From Rothia halotolerans (GTDB lineage: Bacteria > Actinomycetota > Actinomycetes > Actinomycetales > Micrococcaceae): a stretch of 64,000 nucleotides of DNA. Where the stretch lies: NCBI RefSeq assembly GCF_004136635.1, contig NZ_NOIU01000003.1, forward strand, positions 186,001 to 250,000, in the 5' to 3' direction. The notes under the pieces are model-generated. The model was not told where the DNA came from, ran no database searches, and worked only from the letters and a program-made list of their open reading frames with translations. Both the position numbers and the translations under genes were made by a program. Of the stretch, positions 50,903 to 60,879 are shown piece by piece. Positions within the stretch are counted from its first letter, which is position 1, and the number at the start of each line of letters is the position of its first letter.

Positions 50903-51064
50903 GAAAGCGAGCCAGAAAACCGATGGAAACCCGATGAGTGCCGCGCAATGAGTGCCTCACAGTGCTCTGCCAACGGCGTTCCCGCGGCTGAATCAGCCGG
51001 CGGGGACCTTATCCGGAACTAAACGGTCTGGGCCTGTTTCGGCGCAGACCGAGACAGGAGAAAT

Positions 51065-53995
51065 GTGGCCAAGCCCCGCGTTCACGAGCTCGCCAAGGAG
51101 CTCAACGTCACCTCGAAGGAAGCCGTCGCCAAGCTGCAAGAGCTCGGCGAGTACGTCCGAGGTGCATCCTCCACGGTGGAGCCCCCCGTGGAGAAGAAGC
51201 TGCGCGCCGCCTTCGCCGGCCGCAGCAAGTCCCAGCGCCCGGCGGCGCAGGGCACGCCGGCCCCCGCCCCCAAGCCCGGGGCGAGCGCGCCCAAGCCCGG
51301 CGCCGGCGCCGCGTCCCCCAAGCCCACGACGGCGACCCCCGCCACCGCGGGCAAGACCGCCCCGCCCCCGGGGGAGCAGTCCGCTCCCAAGCCGGGGGCC
51401 CAGCAGAAGCCCGCGCCGGCGGAGTCGGCCCAGCCCGAGGCCGTCCAGCCTCGCGAGGACCGCCCCCAGCAGGAGGCGCCCAAGCCGGGCGCGCAGGCTC
51501 CCAAGCCCGCCCCGAAGCCGGGCACGCGTCCCGGCAACAACCCCTACGCCTCGCAGCAGGGCATGCGCGCCAGCGACGGGTCCTCCTCGGAGGCCCCCGC
51601 CCCGCGTCCCTCGGCCGCGCGCGGCAACGTCCCCAAGCCGGGCGCCCCGCGTCCGGGCAACAACCCCTTCGCCTCGCAGCAGGGCATGCGCGGACGCGGC
51701 CAGGGCGGCGGCGAGCGCCGCGGCGGCCCGCGTCCCGGCGGCCCCCGTCCCCCTCAGGGGCAGGGCCAGGGTGCCGGTGAGCGCCGCGGCGGTCCCCGCC
51801 CCGGCGCTCCGCGCCCCGGGCAGGGCCAGGGTCAGGGCGCTCCGCGTCCCGGCCAGGGCGCCGGTGCGCCGCGTCCCGCGGCCAGCGGCGGCGCGCGCCC
51901 CAGCCCGAACATGATGCCGGCCAAGATGGGCCCGGGCGTCGGAGGACGTCCCGGCGCCGGTACCGGCGCGGGCGGCGGCGGACCCCGGCGCGGCGGCCCC
52001 GGGGGCGGCGGTGGCGGTCCGGCCCGCGGAGGCGGTCCCGGCCGCGGTCGCGGCAACGCCCAGGGCGCGTTCGGGCGCGGCGGCTCCAAGCGGAAGCAGC
52101 GCAAGTCGAAGCAGGCGAAGCGGCACGAGCTGGAGCAGATGCAGGCTCCCGCGGTGGGCGGCGTCGTCGTCCCCCGCGGCAACGGCGAGACCGTGGTCCG
52201 CATGCGCCGCGGCGCCTCGCTGATGGACTTCGCCGAGAAGATCAACGCGAACCCCGCGGCCCTGGTGACCGTGCTCATCCACCTCGGTGAGATGGCCACG
52301 CAGACCCAGTCCCTGGACGAGGAGACCTTCGCCCTGCTGGGCGAGGAGCTGGGCTACAAGGTCCAGGTCGTCTCCCCGGAGGACGAGGAGCGCGAGCTCT
52401 TCGAGTCCTTCGACATCGACTTGGAGGGCGAGCGCGAGGCCGAGACCGAGGAGCAGCTGGAGGCCCGTCCTCCGGTCGTCACCGTCATGGGCCACGTGGA
52501 CCACGGCAAGACCCGCCTGCTCGACGCGATCCGGAACACCAACGTGATCGAGGGCGAGGCCGGCGGTATCACCCAGCACATCGGCGCCTACCAGATCACC
52601 ACCGAGGTCGGCGGCGAGGACCGCAAGTTGACCTTCATCGACACCCCGGGCCACGAGGCGTTCACCGCCATGCGTGCCCGCGGCGCCAAGGTCACCGACA
52701 TCGCGGTGCTCGTGGTGGCCGCCGACGACGGCGTCATGCCGCAGACCGTGGAGGCGCTCAACCACGCCCAGGCCGCGGACGTGCCGATCGTCGTCGCGGT
52801 CAACAAGATCGACAAGGAGGGCGCGAACCCGGACAAGATCCGCGGCCAGCTCTCCGAGTACGGGCTGGTGCCCGAGGAGTACGGCGGCGACACCATGTTC
52901 GTCGACGTCTCCGCGCGGCAGAACGAGCACATCGACGAGCTGCTCGAGGCCGTGTGCCTCACGGCCGACGGCGCGCTGGAGTTGCTGGCCAACCCGGACA
53001 AGGACGCCCGCGGCGTCGCGATCGAGGCGAACCTGGACAAGGGCCGCGGCGCGGTCTCGACCGTCCTGGTGCAGTCCGGCACGCTGCGCGTCGGCAACAG
53101 CATCGTCGCCGGCGTGGCCCACGGCCGCGTGCGCGCCATGTTCGACGAGAACGGCCAGGCCGTGACCGAGGCCGAGCCCTCGCGTCCGGTCCAGGTCCTC
53201 GGCCTGAACACGGTGCCGCGAGCGGGCGACACCTTCCTGTCCACGCCGGAGGAGCGCACCGCCCGCCAGATCGCCGAGAAGCGCGAGGCGGCGGACCGCA
53301 ACGCCCAGCTGGCCAAGCGCCGCAAGCGCGTCACGCTCGAGTCCTTCGACGAGGCCGTGGCCGAGGGCAAGATGGACACGCTCAACCTCATCATCAAGGG
53401 CGACGTCTCCGGTGCCGTCGAGGCGCTGGAGGACTCGCTCTACAAGATCGAGGTCGGCAACGGCGACGAGGTCCAGCTGCGGGTCATCCACCGCGGCGTC
53501 GGCGCGATCACCCAGAACGACGTCAACCTGGCGACGGTGGACAACGCCATCATCATCGGGTTCAACGTCCGTCCGGCCGAGCGGGTCAGCGAGCTCGCCG
53601 ACCGCGAGGGCGTGGAGATGAAGTTCTACACGGTGATCTACCAGGCCATCGACGAGGTCGAGCAGGCCCTGAAGGGCATGCTCAAGCCGGAGTACGAGGA
53701 GGTCGAGCTGGGCTCGGCGGAGATCCGCGAGGTCTTCCGCTCCTCCAAGTGGGGCAACATCGCCGGCTCGATCGTCCGCGGCGGCATCATCCGCCGCAAC
53801 GCCAAGGCCCGCCTGGTCCGCGACGGCAACGTGGTGGGGGACAACCTCACCATCGAGTCGCTGCGCCGGTTCAAGGACGACGCCACCGAGGTGCGCGAGG
53901 GATACGAGTGCGGCATCGGGCTCGGCTCCTTCAACGACGTCAAGGAGGGCGACATCATCGAGACCTGGGAGCTTCGGGAGAAGCCCCGCGACTAG
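51065..53995 (+). CDS. infB: Translation initiation factor IF-2
   Basis: GTPase that brings initiator tRNA to the ribosome. The 976-residue product starts at GTG 51065 ([15 protein letters not shown]). Residues about 55-350 are a long low-complexity region rich in Pro, Gly, Ala, Arg and Lys, with repeated KPG units and two near copies of [24 protein letters not shown]. The GTPase core begins near 470: G1 at 476-483 (GHVDHGKT), G3 in DTPGHEAF, G4 in NKID. Domains II, III and the C-terminal tRNA-binding domain follow. The ribosome binding site is CAGGAG. The N-terminal length is typical for high-GC actinobacteria. Confidence 0.97.
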   Translation: MAKPRVHELAKELNVTSKEAVAKLQELGEYVRGASSTVEPPVEKKLRAAFAGRSKSQRPAAQGTPAPAPKPGASAPKPGAGAASPKPTTATPATAGKTAPPPGEQSAPKPGAQQKPAPAESAQPEAVQPREDRPQQEAPKPGAQAPKPAPKPGTRPGNNPYASQQGMRASDGSSSEAPAPRPSAARGNVPKPGAPRPGNNPFASQQGMRGRGQGGGERRGGPRPGGPRPPQGQGQGAGERRGGPRPGAPRPGQGQGQGAPRPGQGAGAPRPAASGGARPSPNMMPAKMGPGVGGRPGAGTGAGGGGPRRGGPGGGGGGPARGGGPGRGRGNAQGAFGRGGSKRKQRKSKQAKRHELEQMQAPAVGGVVVPRGNGETVVRMRRGASLMDFAEKINANPAALVTVLIHLGEMATQTQSLDEETFALLGEELGYKVQVVSPEDEERELFESFDIDLEGEREAETEEQLEARPPVVTVMGHVDHGKTRLLDAIRNTNVIEGEAGGITQHIGAYQITTEVGGEDRKLTFIDTPGHEAFTAMRARGAKVTDIAVLVVAADDGVMPQTVEALNHAQAADVPIVVAVNKIDKEGANPDKIRGQLSEYGLVPEEYGGDTMFVDVSARQNEHIDELLEAVCLTADGALELLANPDKDARGVAIEANLDKGRGAVSTVLVQSGTLRVGNSIVAGVAHGRVRAMFDENGQAVTEAEPSRPVQVLGLNTVPRAGDTFLSTPEERTARQIAEKREAADRNAQLAKRRKRVTLESFDEAVAEGKMDTLNLIIKGDVSGAVEALEDSLYKIEVGNGDEVQLRVIHRGVGAITQNDVNLATVDNAIIIGFNVRPAERVSELADREGVEMKFYTVIYQAIDEVEQALKGMLKPEYEEVELGSAEIREVFRSSKWGNIAGSIVRGGIIRRNAKARLVRDGNVVGDNLTIESLRRFKDDATEVREGYECGIGLGSFNDVKEGDIIETWELREKPRD

Positions 53996-54016
53996 AACGC
54001 GCCGAACCGATGAGAA

Positions 54017-54089
54017 GCGCCGCCCCGCACGGGGCGGCGCGCGCGGCGGGCCGGCTCCCCGGGAGGACATCCCGGGGGCCGGCCCGCCG
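54017..54089 (+). terminator. Two tandem GC hairpins between infB and rbfA
   Basis: GCGCCGCCCC (54017-54026) pairs perfectly with GGGGCGGCGC (54031-54040). A second, longer stem pairs CGGCGGGCCGG (54044-54054) with CCGGCCCGCCG (54079-54089) and continues inward. They may reduce read-through into rbfA-truB. Confidence 0.65.
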
Positions 54090-54142
54090 TGCCTGCTGAG
54101 AAGAGGGCGCCCCGCCCAGGGGCGCGAGAGCGAGGAGAGACC

Positions 54143-54736
54143 ATGGCTGATGCAGCCCGCGCGGCCCGGCTGGCCGACCGCATCAAGGTCATCGTGGCCC
54201 GCGCCCTGGAGCGCCGGATCAAGGATCCGCGGCTCGGGTTCGTGACCGTGACCGAGGCCCGCGTGACCAACGACCTGCAGCACGCGACCGTCTACTACAC
54301 CGTGTACGGCACCGAGGAGGAGACCGCCGGGACCCGGGCCGCGCTCGAGTCCGCCAAGGGCGTCCTGCGCTCGGAGGTCGGCAAAAACATCACGGCCCGG
54401 CTGACCCCGACGCTGACCTTCGTCCCGGACGAGGTCCCGGAGAACGCCAGCCACATCGAGGACATCCTGCGCAAGGCCCGGGCCCGGGACGCCGAGCTCG
54501 CGGAGGCCGCCGAGGGCGCCGCCTACGCCGGCGGTGCCGACCCCTACAAGCGCGAGGACGAGGGCGAGGCGGAGGAGGACCTCCTGACCGCCTACGACCC
54601 CGTCGAGGAGGAGCTGCCCGGGGAGACCGGCCAGGAGCCGGCCGACCCCGACTCGGGCGCCCCCGCCAGCGCGGAGGAGGCCGAGGAGGAGGACGACGCC
54701 GAGGGGACCGGCCGCCGCTCCGGGGGCACCGAGTAG
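54143..54736 (+). CDS. rbfA: Ribosome-binding factor A
   Basis: Acts late in 30S assembly at the 5' end of 16S rRNA. The 197-residue protein has a KH-like core of about 120 residues (AARLADRIKVIVARALERRI, DPRLGFVTVTEARVTNDLQH, KNITARLTPTLTFVPDE) and an unusually long acidic tail of about 70 residues (from GGADPYKREDEGEAEEDLL onward) that is not part of the fold. ATG 54143 follows AGGAGAG. The stop is immediately followed by the truB start. Confidence 0.94.
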   Translation: MADAARAARLADRIKVIVARALERRIKDPRLGFVTVTEARVTNDLQHATVYYTVYGTEEETAGTRAALESAKGVLRSEVGKNITARLTPTLTFVPDEVPENASHIEDILRKARARDAELAEAAEGAAYAGGADPYKREDEGEAEEDLLTAYDPVEEELPGETGQEPADPDSGAPASAEEAEEEDDAEGTGRRSGGTE

Positions 54737-55903
54737 GTGGCCCGGAAGCAGCAGGAGGGCGGTCCGTCCGGGCTCGTCGTGCTGGACAAGCCAGCGGGCT
54801 TCACCAGCCACGACGTCGTCGCCCGGATGCGCCGCGTGGCGGGGACCCGCCGGGTCGGCCATGGCGGGACGCTGGACCCCATGGCCACGGGCGTGCTCAT
54901 CGTCGGCGTCAACAAGGCCACCAAGCTGCTGACCTGGATCAGCGGCGAGTCGAAGACCTATGAGGCCACGATCCGGCTGGGCGCCTCGACCGTGACGGAC
55001 GACGCCGAGGGCGAGGTCCTCGAGCGGGCCTCCGCGGCGGCGCTCGAGGCGGTCTCCGAGGAGGCCATCCGGGCGGGCATCCGGAGCCTCACCGGCGAGA
55101 TCCTGCAGGTCCCCTCCGCGGTCTCGGCCATCAAGGTCGGCGGCGTGCGGTCCTACGCCCGGGTCCGCTCGGGACAGGACGTCGAGCTCGCCGCCCGGCC
55201 GGTGTCCATCGGCGAGTTCGCGCTGCACGCGATCCGCCGGGTGGCCGACGCCGGGGAAGCCGGGTCCGGAGGCCAGGCTGCCGGAGCCGGGGACGCGGGG
55301 GCCCATGAGGCCGGTCCCGGCGGCCCCGGGTTCGACCTGGACGTCACGGTCTCCTGCTCCTCCGGGACCTACATCCGCGCCCTCGCGCGCGACCTCGGCC
55401 GGGAGCTCGGCGTCGGCGGCCACCTGACCGCGCTGCGCCGCACCCGCATCGGCGAGGTCGGGCTGGAGGACGCCTCGACGCTCGAGGAGCTGGGGGCCGC
55501 CGCGGAGGCGGGCCGCCCGCTGCCGCTGCTGCCGCTGGAGACCGCGGCCCGGCGCCTCTTCGCCGTCCGCGGGCTCACCGCCCAGGAGGCCACGGACCTG
55601 TCCAACGGGCGCTGGATCGCACCCTCGGCCGCGCCCGGGGGCAGCGGAGACGAGGAGGCCTCGGGGTCCGCGCCGGAGCGCGACGCGGCCCCCGCGGCCC
55701 CGGCCGCGCCCGAAGCCGCCGGCCCGGCCCGGGAGAAGGACGACGGCGTCGTCCCCGCCTCCCGGCTGACGGCCTGCTACGCCCCGGACGGCCGGCTCGT
55801 CGCGCTGGCCCAGGACCAGCACCGCCGGGGCCGCCACGTGGCGGTGCCGCACCTGGTCTTCGAGTCGGGGCAGCGCTTCGGGGCGGAGGGGACGGCGTCG
55901 TGA
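54737..55903 (+). CDS. truB: tRNA pseudouridine(55) synthase
   Basis: Makes pseudouridine 55 in the T-loop of tRNAs. The 388-residue product has VVLDKPAGFTSHDVVARMRR, the catalytic Asp47 in GHGGTLDPMATGVLIVG, and CSSGTYIRALARDLGRELG. It is longer than usual (about 300) because of a Gly/Ala-rich insertion (about 168-200) and a second low-complexity insertion (about 295-340) in the C-terminal part. Start GTG 54737 directly follows the rbfA stop, and its end overlaps the next gene (GTGA). Confidence 0.95.
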   Translation: MARKQQEGGPSGLVVLDKPAGFTSHDVVARMRRVAGTRRVGHGGTLDPMATGVLIVGVNKATKLLTWISGESKTYEATIRLGASTVTDDAEGEVLERASAAALEAVSEEAIRAGIRSLTGEILQVPSAVSAIKVGGVRSYARVRSGQDVELAARPVSIGEFALHAIRRVADAGEAGSGGQAAGAGDAGAHEAGPGGPGFDLDVTVSCSSGTYIRALARDLGRELGVGGHLTALRRTRIGEVGLEDASTLEELGAAAEAGRPLPLLPLETAARRLFAVRGLTAQEATDLSNGRWIAPSAAPGGSGDEEASGSAPERDAAPAAPAAPEAAGPAREKDDGVVPASRLTACYAPDGRLVALAQDQHRRGRHVAVPHLVFESGQRFGAEGTAS

Positions 55904-56271
55904 TCGCCGGATACGACCTCTGGTTCTGGATCTCCGCCCTGCTGGGCGCGGTCTCCGCCGTGGTGTGCCTCGTGCAGTTCCTGCGGGGCCGGGCCCCGGA
56001 CGACCTCACGCAGGGCTCGGTGCTGCTGCTCGAGGCGTTCCTGGTGGTCTACCTGGTCGGCTCGATCGTCATGCAGCTCGCCACCGACGGCCCCTCGGGG
56101 GACGCCTGGGAGTACTACGGATACCTGCTGACCGCGATGATCATCCCGGCCGGCACGTTCATCTGGTCGCTCACCGAGCGCAGCCGGTGGTCGACCCTCA
56201 TGCTGGCGGTCACCGGCCCCATCATCGTGGTCATGATCCAGCGCATGAACATGCTCTGGTACTACTACTAG
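55900..56271 (+). CDS. Small integral membrane protein, unknown function
   Basis: A 123-residue protein with four predicted membrane helices (about 6-27, 42-63, 75-94, 101-117), a Trp/Tyr-rich end (MLWYYY), and a charged loop FLRGRAPDDLTQGS. GTG 55900 overlaps the truB stop (GTGA), so it is co-translated with truB. Similar small membrane proteins commonly follow truB in Micrococcales. No function can be assigned. Confidence 0.75.
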   Translation: MIAGYDLWFWISALLGAVSAVVCLVQFLRGRAPDDLTQGSVLLLEAFLVVYLVGSIVMQLATDGPSGDAWEYYGYLLTAMIIPAGTFIWSLTERSRWSTLMLAVTGPIIVVMIQRMNMLWYYY

Positions 56272-56321
56272 AGTCCACACGTGGAAGCCGCCGAGGCGGC
56301 ACGAGGAGAAGCGAGGCACGG

Positions 56322-56786
56322 ATGGGTTCGAGCCGTTCGGAAGGCGCCACAGGGCGGAGCACGGGGGAGGCCCCCGGCCGCTCCCAGCAGAAGTCCCGGG
56401 GCCCCGGGATGATCATCGTCGCGGTCTACGGGCTGTTCTCCCTCTCGGCGGGAGCCAGGGCGCTCTACCAGGTCCTCACCAAGTTCGACGAGGCGCCGCT
56501 GTCCTTCGTCCTTTCGGCGGTCGCGGCGATCATCTACGTCGTCGCCACGGTCTCCCTGGCGATGCGGGGCCGCCGGGCCTACTGGGCCGCGGTGTGGACC
56601 ATCGGCATCGAGCTGCTCGGCGTGCTCGCGGTGGGGGTCTTCTCCTACCTGCGTCCGGAGCTCTTCCCGCTGGCCTCGGTGTGGTCGCACTTCGGCTCCG
56701 GGTACGGCTACGTCCCGCTCGTGCTGCCGGTGATCGGGCTGCTCTGGCTGTACCGCAGGCGCCCGGGCCGCAACTCCCCGCGCTGA
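56322..56786 (+). CDS. Small integral membrane protein, unknown function
   Basis: A 154-residue protein with a Ser/Gly-rich cytosolic N-end (1-28) and four membrane helices (about 30-50, 60-80, 87-107, 125-145) ending in the basic LYRRRPGRNSPR. ATG 56322 follows GAGGAGAAGCGAGG. It is part of a run of three small membrane protein genes between truB and ribF. The family is not recognised. Confidence 0.75.
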   Translation: MGSSRSEGATGRSTGEAPGRSQQKSRGPGMIIVAVYGLFSLSAGARALYQVLTKFDEAPLSFVLSAVAAIIYVVATVSLAMRGRRAYWAAVWTIGIELLGVLAVGVFSYLRPELFPLASVWSHFGSGYGYVPLVLPVIGLLWLYRRRPGRNSPR

Positions 56787-56813
56787 ACGCCCTCGTCCGG
56801 CGCCCCGGCCACG

Positions 56814-56819
56814 TAATCT
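56814..56819 (+). promoter_or_regulatory. -10 element (TAATCT) of the DUF4345-like gene
   Basis: TAATCTGG lies 42 nt before the start and has the TAnnnTGG form seen elsewhere here. Confidence 0.4.
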
Positions 56820-56861
56820 GGAACCAGTGACCCTCGCACCCCAGCCTGGAAGGTGAGACAG

Positions 56862-57596
56862 ATGAGCACGCGTCCGACCCCCGAGCCCGGCGGCTCCCCC
56901 TCCGACCCTCGGAAGGGGACTGCGCCCGGCGCCGAGGCCCCCGGAACCGCCCCCGCCGGCGGCCCGAAGCGCGAGGACCAGCGCCCGGGCCCGGCCGCAG
57001 ACCCTCGTGAGCAGACCGCCGGCGGGGCAGCCGGCGCCGCCGGGCAGACGCGGCAGGGCGAGGACGCCGGCCGGAAGCGCCGCAGCCGCCCGGCCGCGGC
57101 GGGCACCGCCTCCGCGAAGGCGAAGAAGGAGCGTGCCAAGGAGGACGGCACGCCGCACGACTGGACGCTGTTCCGCGTCGTCATCGCCCTCTACGGGGTG
57201 CTCATCATCGCCTACGGCATCTGGCAGATCGCGGCCGGCACCGCCTCCCTGCCCGGCGTCGCCGAGTCCGGCGGCCCCACCGTGGCCTCCTCCTACGCCG
57301 GCCTGGCCGCCGTGCTCTGCGGAGTCGGCGCCTCGCTGATCGCGATCGCGGTGAAGTTCAAGTGGGCCAACATGCTCAGCTTCGTGTGCTTCGCGATCTT
57401 CCTGGGCGGCGTCGGGCGTATCCTGGCCTGGGCCTTCTTCGGGCTGCCCCACTGGTCGATGATCCTGTTGATGGTGCTCGACCTGGTGGTCCCGCCCTGC
57501 CTGCTCGTCTGGTACGGCTGGATCCGGAAGGCCAACGCGATCCGCCGCGAGATGGCCTCCGAGGACCCCCGGGGCGGAGCCCGGGGACGCCGCTGA
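56862..57596 (+). CDS. Membrane protein, DUF4345-like
   Basis: A 244-residue protein. The first 95 residues are a disordered Pro/Gly/Ala/Lys-rich cytosolic region (GRKRRSRPAAAGTASAKAKK). Four membrane helices follow, starting with LFRVVIALYGVLIIAYGIWQ, then ASSYAGLAAVLCGVGASLIA, FVCFAIFLGGVGRILAW and MILLMVLDLVVPPCLLVWYG, a pattern like DUF4345 proteins. ATG 56862 follows AAGGTGAG. Function unknown. Confidence 0.7.
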   Translation: MSTRPTPEPGGSPSDPRKGTAPGAEAPGTAPAGGPKREDQRPGPAADPREQTAGGAAGAAGQTRQGEDAGRKRRSRPAAAGTASAKAKKERAKEDGTPHDWTLFRVVIALYGVLIIAYGIWQIAAGTASLPGVAESGGPTVASSYAGLAAVLCGVGASLIAIAVKFKWANMLSFVCFAIFLGGVGRILAWAFFGLPHWSMILLMVLDLVVPPCLLVWYGWIRKANAIRREMASEDPRGGARGRR

Positions 57597-57619
57597 GCGC
57601 CGGCCCCGGACGCAGCGTC

Positions 57620-57625
57620 TAGACT
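57620..57625 (+). promoter_or_regulatory. -10 element (TAGACT) of ribF
   Basis: TAGACTGA lies 48 nt before the ribF start. Confidence 0.45.
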
Positions 57626-57673
57626 GATCACGGCCCGCCGCCGCGGCGGGCCGACCGCGCACGAAGGAGAGAA

Positions 57674-58678
57674 GTGGACTGCTTCACCAGCCTCGAGGAG
57701 ATCCCTGCGGGATACGGGCCCACGGCGGTGACCATCGGGAACTTCGATGGCGTGCACCGCGGACACGCCCGGGTGATCGGCACGCTCGTGGAGGAGGCCC
57801 GGGCCGCGGGCCTGCGGTCGGTGGCGATCACGTTCGACCCCCACCCGGCGCTGGTCCACCGGCCCGAGGAGCCGCACTTCCCCATCATGGGGACGCGGGA
57901 CAGCATGCAGCTGCTCGCCGAGCTGGGGCTGGACGCGCTCGCCCTGCTGCCCTACTCGCTGGAGTTCGCGCGGAAGACGCCCGAGGAGTTCATCCGCGAG
58001 ACCTTCGTGGAGGGCCTGGGCGCCAAGCGCGTGGTCATCGGGGCGGACGTGCGGTTCGGCCGGGACAACGCCGGGGACCTCACGACCATGCGGGAGCTGG
58101 GGGAGGAGTACGGTTTCGACGTCGTCGTGGTCGAGGACCTCGGCGTGGACGGCGAGCTCTGCGACCTGGGCGAGGGGAACCGCCGCTGCTCCTCGACCTG
58201 GATCCGGGAGCTGCTGGCCCAGGGCGACGTCGGGGGAGCGGCCCGGCTGCTCGGCCGGAACCACCGCATGCGCGGCGAGGTGGTCCACGGCGCGGCCCGC
58301 GGGCGGGAGCTGGGGTTCCCCACCGCCAACATGTCCACCGACTCCGACGGCCTGATCCCGGCCGACGGCGTCTACGCCGGCTGGCTCCTCGACGAGGACG
58401 GGAACCGCTGGCCGGTCGCGATCTCCGTGGGCTCCAACCCCACCTTCGAGGGGGTCTCCCGCCAGGTCGAGGCCCACGTGATGGGCAGGCCGCAGGAGCA
58501 GGTGGAGGCCTTCGACCTCTACGCGCAGCAGGTGCTGCTGGAGTTCGTCGCCCACCTGCGGCCCATGGTCGCCTACCGCGGAATGGAGGCCCTCATCGAG
58601 CAGATGACCCGCGACGTCGAGAAGGCCTGGGAGGCGCTGGCGCGGGCCGACGCCTGCGCCCCCCGCGACGCCTCCTAG
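57674..58678 (+). CDS. ribF: Bifunctional riboflavin kinase/FAD synthetase
   Basis: Phosphorylates riboflavin to FMN and adenylates FMN to FAD. The 334-residue product has the N-terminal nucleotidyltransferase domain (TIGNFDGVHRGHARVIG, FDPHPALVHRP, VIGADVRFGRDNAGD, SSTWIRELLAQGDV) and the C-terminal riboflavin kinase domain (GRELGFPTANMS, DGVYAGWL, SVGSNPTFEG). GTG 57674 follows AAGGAGAG. It has its own promoter, and its stop overlaps the convergent aldo/keto reductase gene by 4 nt. Confidence 0.96.
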   Translation: MDCFTSLEEIPAGYGPTAVTIGNFDGVHRGHARVIGTLVEEARAAGLRSVAITFDPHPALVHRPEEPHFPIMGTRDSMQLLAELGLDALALLPYSLEFARKTPEEFIRETFVEGLGAKRVVIGADVRFGRDNAGDLTTMRELGEEYGFDVVVVEDLGVDGELCDLGEGNRRCSSTWIRELLAQGDVGGAARLLGRNHRMRGEVVHGAARGRELGFPTANMSTDSDGLIPADGVYAGWLLDEDGNRWPVAISVGSNPTFEGVSRQVEAHVMGRPQEQVEAFDLYAQQVLLEFVAHLRPMVAYRGMEALIEQMTRDVEKAWEALARADACAPRDAS

Positions 58679-59502
58679 AACTCCTCGTGGGTGCGGGGAT
58701 CGTAGCCGGTGCGGGTGATGCCCGTGTTGAGCAGCTCGATGTCCCGCATCTGCTCGGGGCTGAGCTCCCAGTCGAAGACGCTGATGTTCTGCTCCATGCG
58801 CTCGGTGCTGGAGGTCTTGGGGATCGGCACCAGCTTGTTCTGCACGTGCCACCGCAGGGCGACCTGGGCGGCGGTGACCCCCAGCTCCTCGGCGATGTTG
58901 CCGATCTGCGGGATGTCCTCCAGTGTGCTCATCCGGCCCAGCGGCGACCAGCTCTCGGTGACGATCCGGTTCTCCTCGTGGTAGGCCCGGGCCTCCTCCT
59001 GCTGCGCCTGCACCTGGACCTCGATCTGGTTCACGGCGGGGACCTCGCCGGTCTCCTCCTTGAGTCGGTCGATGTGCGCCGGCAGGAAGTTGGAGGTGCC
59101 GATCGAGCGAACGAGCCCGCGCTCCCTGAGCGAGATCATCGCCCGCCAGGACTCCACGTAGAGGTTCACGCTCGGGTTGGGCCAGTGGATGAGGTAGAGG
59201 TCGAGGTACTCGGTGCCGAGCCGGCGCAGCGAGGCCTCGGCTGCGGCGATCGTCGCGTCGTAGCCGTGGTCCTTGCCGGCGAGCTTGGTGGTGAGGAAGA
59301 GATCCTCCCGGTCCACGCCGCCATTGGCGAGCCCGCGGCCCACACCCGTCTCGTTCCCGTACTGGGCGGCGGTGTCGATCAGCCGGTAGCCCCGCATGAT
59401 CGCCTCCGCGACGTTGACCTCGGCCTCGCCGTCGGACATCGGGTAGGTGCCGAAGCCCAGGGCGGGGATCCGGTGGCCGTCCCTCATCGTGTGGTCGTGC
59501 AT
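58675..59502 (-). CDS. Aldo/keto reductase
   Basis: NADPH-dependent TIM-barrel reductase of 275 residues. The catalytic tetrad is visible: Asp43 and Tyr48 in LIDTAAQYGNE, Lys73 in FLTTKLAGKDHG, His106 in DLYLIHWPNPS. The cofactor end shows IPKTSSTERMEQNI. This resembles 2,5-diketo-D-gluconate reductase and methylglyoxal reductase type AKR5 enzymes. The substrate is unknown, although a ketogluconate-type role would fit the sugar-acid cluster 40 kb away. ATG 59502 follows GAGGAGAC. Confidence 0.9.
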   Translation of the reverse strand: MHDHTMRDGHRIPALGFGTYPMSDGEAEVNVAEAIMRGYRLIDTAAQYGNETGVGRGLANGGVDREDLFLTTKLAGKDHGYDATIAAAEASLRRLGTEYLDLYLIHWPNPSVNLYVESWRAMISLRERGLVRSIGTSNFLPAHIDRLKEETGEVPAVNQIEVQVQAQQEEARAYHEENRIVTESWSPLGRMSTLEDIPQIGNIAEELGVTAAQVALRWHVQNKLVPIPKTSSTERMEQNISVFDWELSPEQMRDIELLNTGITRTGYDPRTHEEF

Positions 59503-59545
59503 CGGCGTCTCCTCGTGGTCGGGGTCGGATGGGTCGGTGTCGATC

Positions 59546-60292
59546 TTACGCCCGGGTCGCGGCGATCACGGCGAGCGAGGCCGCGGCGGCGCGCGCCGCG
59601 ACCACCTCGACCGCCATGTGGAAGTCCTGGTCCGCGCTGGGCCCGCACAGGTCGGAGATCCCGCGCAGGGAGAGGAAGTCGACGCCGGCGCTGCCAGCGA
59701 CCTGGGCGATGGCGGTGGTCTCCATGTCCGTGGACACCGCCTCCGGGAAGGCCTCTCGGGCGTCCTTGACGTTGGCCGCGGTGACGAAGGACCCGCCGGC
59801 CAGCATCTGGCCGACCAGGTGCCGTCCCTCCTCCGGGGCGAGGGTGCGGGCCGCGGCGAGCAGGGCGGGGGCGGCGTGGTAGCGCTCGGGCATGCCGGGC
59901 ACCTGGCCGCGCTCGTAGCCGAAGGCGGTCGCGTCCGCGTCGGTGTAGGTGTAGGTCTCGCCGATCGCGAGGTCCCCGACCTCGACGTCGGCGCGCAGCC
60001 CGCCGGCGGAGCCCGCTGAGATCAGGGCGCGCGGCTCGACGGCGGCCAGGGCCGAGGTCGCCGCGCTGGCCGCGTTGACCAGGCCGATCCCGCTGCGCAC
60101 GAGCAGCAGGGGCCGCCCCTGGTGGGAGCGGGGATGGAACCGGGCCCGCGCGAAGTCGAGGGACTCGCCGAGGGGCTCGGTGGCGGCGAGGAACGGCTCG
60201 GCCTCCTCGTCCATGGCGCACTGGACCACGACGCCGCCCAGCAGGCGCTGACGCACCTCGGCGGGGAGCACGGGGGAGTAGGCGATGCTCAC
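59546..60292 (-). CDS. mtnN: 5'-methylthioadenosine/S-adenosylhomocysteine nucleosidase
   Basis: Cleaves S-adenosylhomocysteine to S-ribosylhomocysteine and methylthioadenosine to methylthioribose, releasing adenine. The 248-residue product shows [14 protein letters not shown] (Glu30 by family alignment), [31 protein letters not shown] with Glu191, and LRGISDLCG with catalytic Asp214. Start GTG 60292 overlaps the luxS stop by 4 nt (GTGA), so LuxS and this enzyme are made together and act in sequence. The first 20 residues ([19 protein letters not shown]) are an extension over the usual start. Confidence 0.93.
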   Translation of the reverse strand: MSIAYSPVLPAEVRQRLLGGVVVQCAMDEEAEPFLAATEPLGESLDFARARFHPRSHQGRPLLLVRSGIGLVNAASAATSALAAVEPRALISAGSAGGLRADVEVGDLAIGETYTYTDADATAFGYERGQVPGMPERYHAAPALLAAARTLAPEEGRHLVGQMLAGGSFVTAANVKDAREAFPEAVSTDMETTAIAQVAGSAGVDFLSLRGISDLCGPSADQDFHMAVEVVAARAAAASLAVIAATRA

Positions 60293-60747
60293 GCGTAGAC
60301 GACCTCCCACGCCTCGCGGGCGTCGAGGAACTCGCGGACGGCGGCCTGTGCGCCCTCGAGGGTGTGGTGGGCGCCCCAGCCGCACTGGGTCTCGTTGGCG
60401 GCGGGGACCTCCCCGGCCGCCAGGATGTCCCGGAGGGTCGCCTCCAGGATCGGCAGGAAGTCCTCCGGCTCGAGCCCCAGCGTCAGCGCGTAGAAGCCGG
60501 TCTGGCAGCCCATCGGGGAGAAGTCGATCAGCGCGTCGGTGTGGTTGCGCATGTGCTCGGCGGTCAAGTGCTCGATGGAGTGCACGACGGGCATCTCCAG
60601 GTGCCCGCGGTTGGGCTGGGCGAATCGCACGTCGTACTTGACGAGGGTGTCCCCGCCGGGCAGCTCCTTGCGGTCCGCGATCCGGACGTAGGGGGCCGCC
60701 ACCTTGGTGTGGTCGAGGTTGAAGGATTCGACGTTCATCTTCTGCAT
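60289..60747 (-). CDS. luxS: S-ribosylhomocysteine lyase (AI-2 synthesis)
   Basis: Splits S-ribosylhomocysteine into homocysteine and DPD, the precursor of autoinducer 2. The 152-residue product has the metal site His56-x2-Glu59-His60 ([15 protein letters not shown]) and Cys122 ([13 protein letters not shown]), and the reactive Cys81 in [15 protein letters not shown] 60747 follows GGGAGAA. It forms a two-gene operon with mtnN, giving the complete AI-2/homocysteine-recycling route. Confidence 0.97.
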   Translation of the reverse strand: MQKMNVESFNLDHTKVAAPYVRIADRKELPGGDTLVKYDVRFAQPNRGHLEMPVVHSIEHLTAEHMRNHTDALIDFSPMGCQTGFYALTLGLEPEDFLPILEATLRDILAAGEVPAANETQCGWGAHHTLEGAQAAVREFLDAREAWEVVYA

Positions 60748-60829
60748 GGGCCCATTCTCCCGCACGCCGGGCCCGGATGACAGGCGGCGGGCCCGGCACG
60801 TCGTCCGGGCATCGTCCAGCTTTTTCGGA

Positions 60830-60835
60830 TATACC
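60830..60835 (+). promoter_or_regulatory. -10 element (TATACC) of the small membrane protein gene
   Basis: TATACC follows a T-rich GCTTTTTCGGA and lies 44 nt before the start at 60880. Confidence 0.35.
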
Positions 60836-60879
60836 GGAGACGAAGCCATCTGACCGATCGTCAACGGAAAGGACACATC

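Noticed and set aside
51240-52080. Regular repeats suggesting a CRISPR array or satellite
   Set aside because: These are codon-level repeats of Pro/Gly/Lys-rich units in the IF-2 N-terminal region. Spacing is irregular and in frame.
50993-55852. A 1619-codon open frame on the minus strand opposite ylxR, infB, rbfA and truB
   Set aside because: It is the mirror of well-supported genes in GC-rich DNA, where minus-strand stops are rare. The translation is low-complexity and shows no domain.
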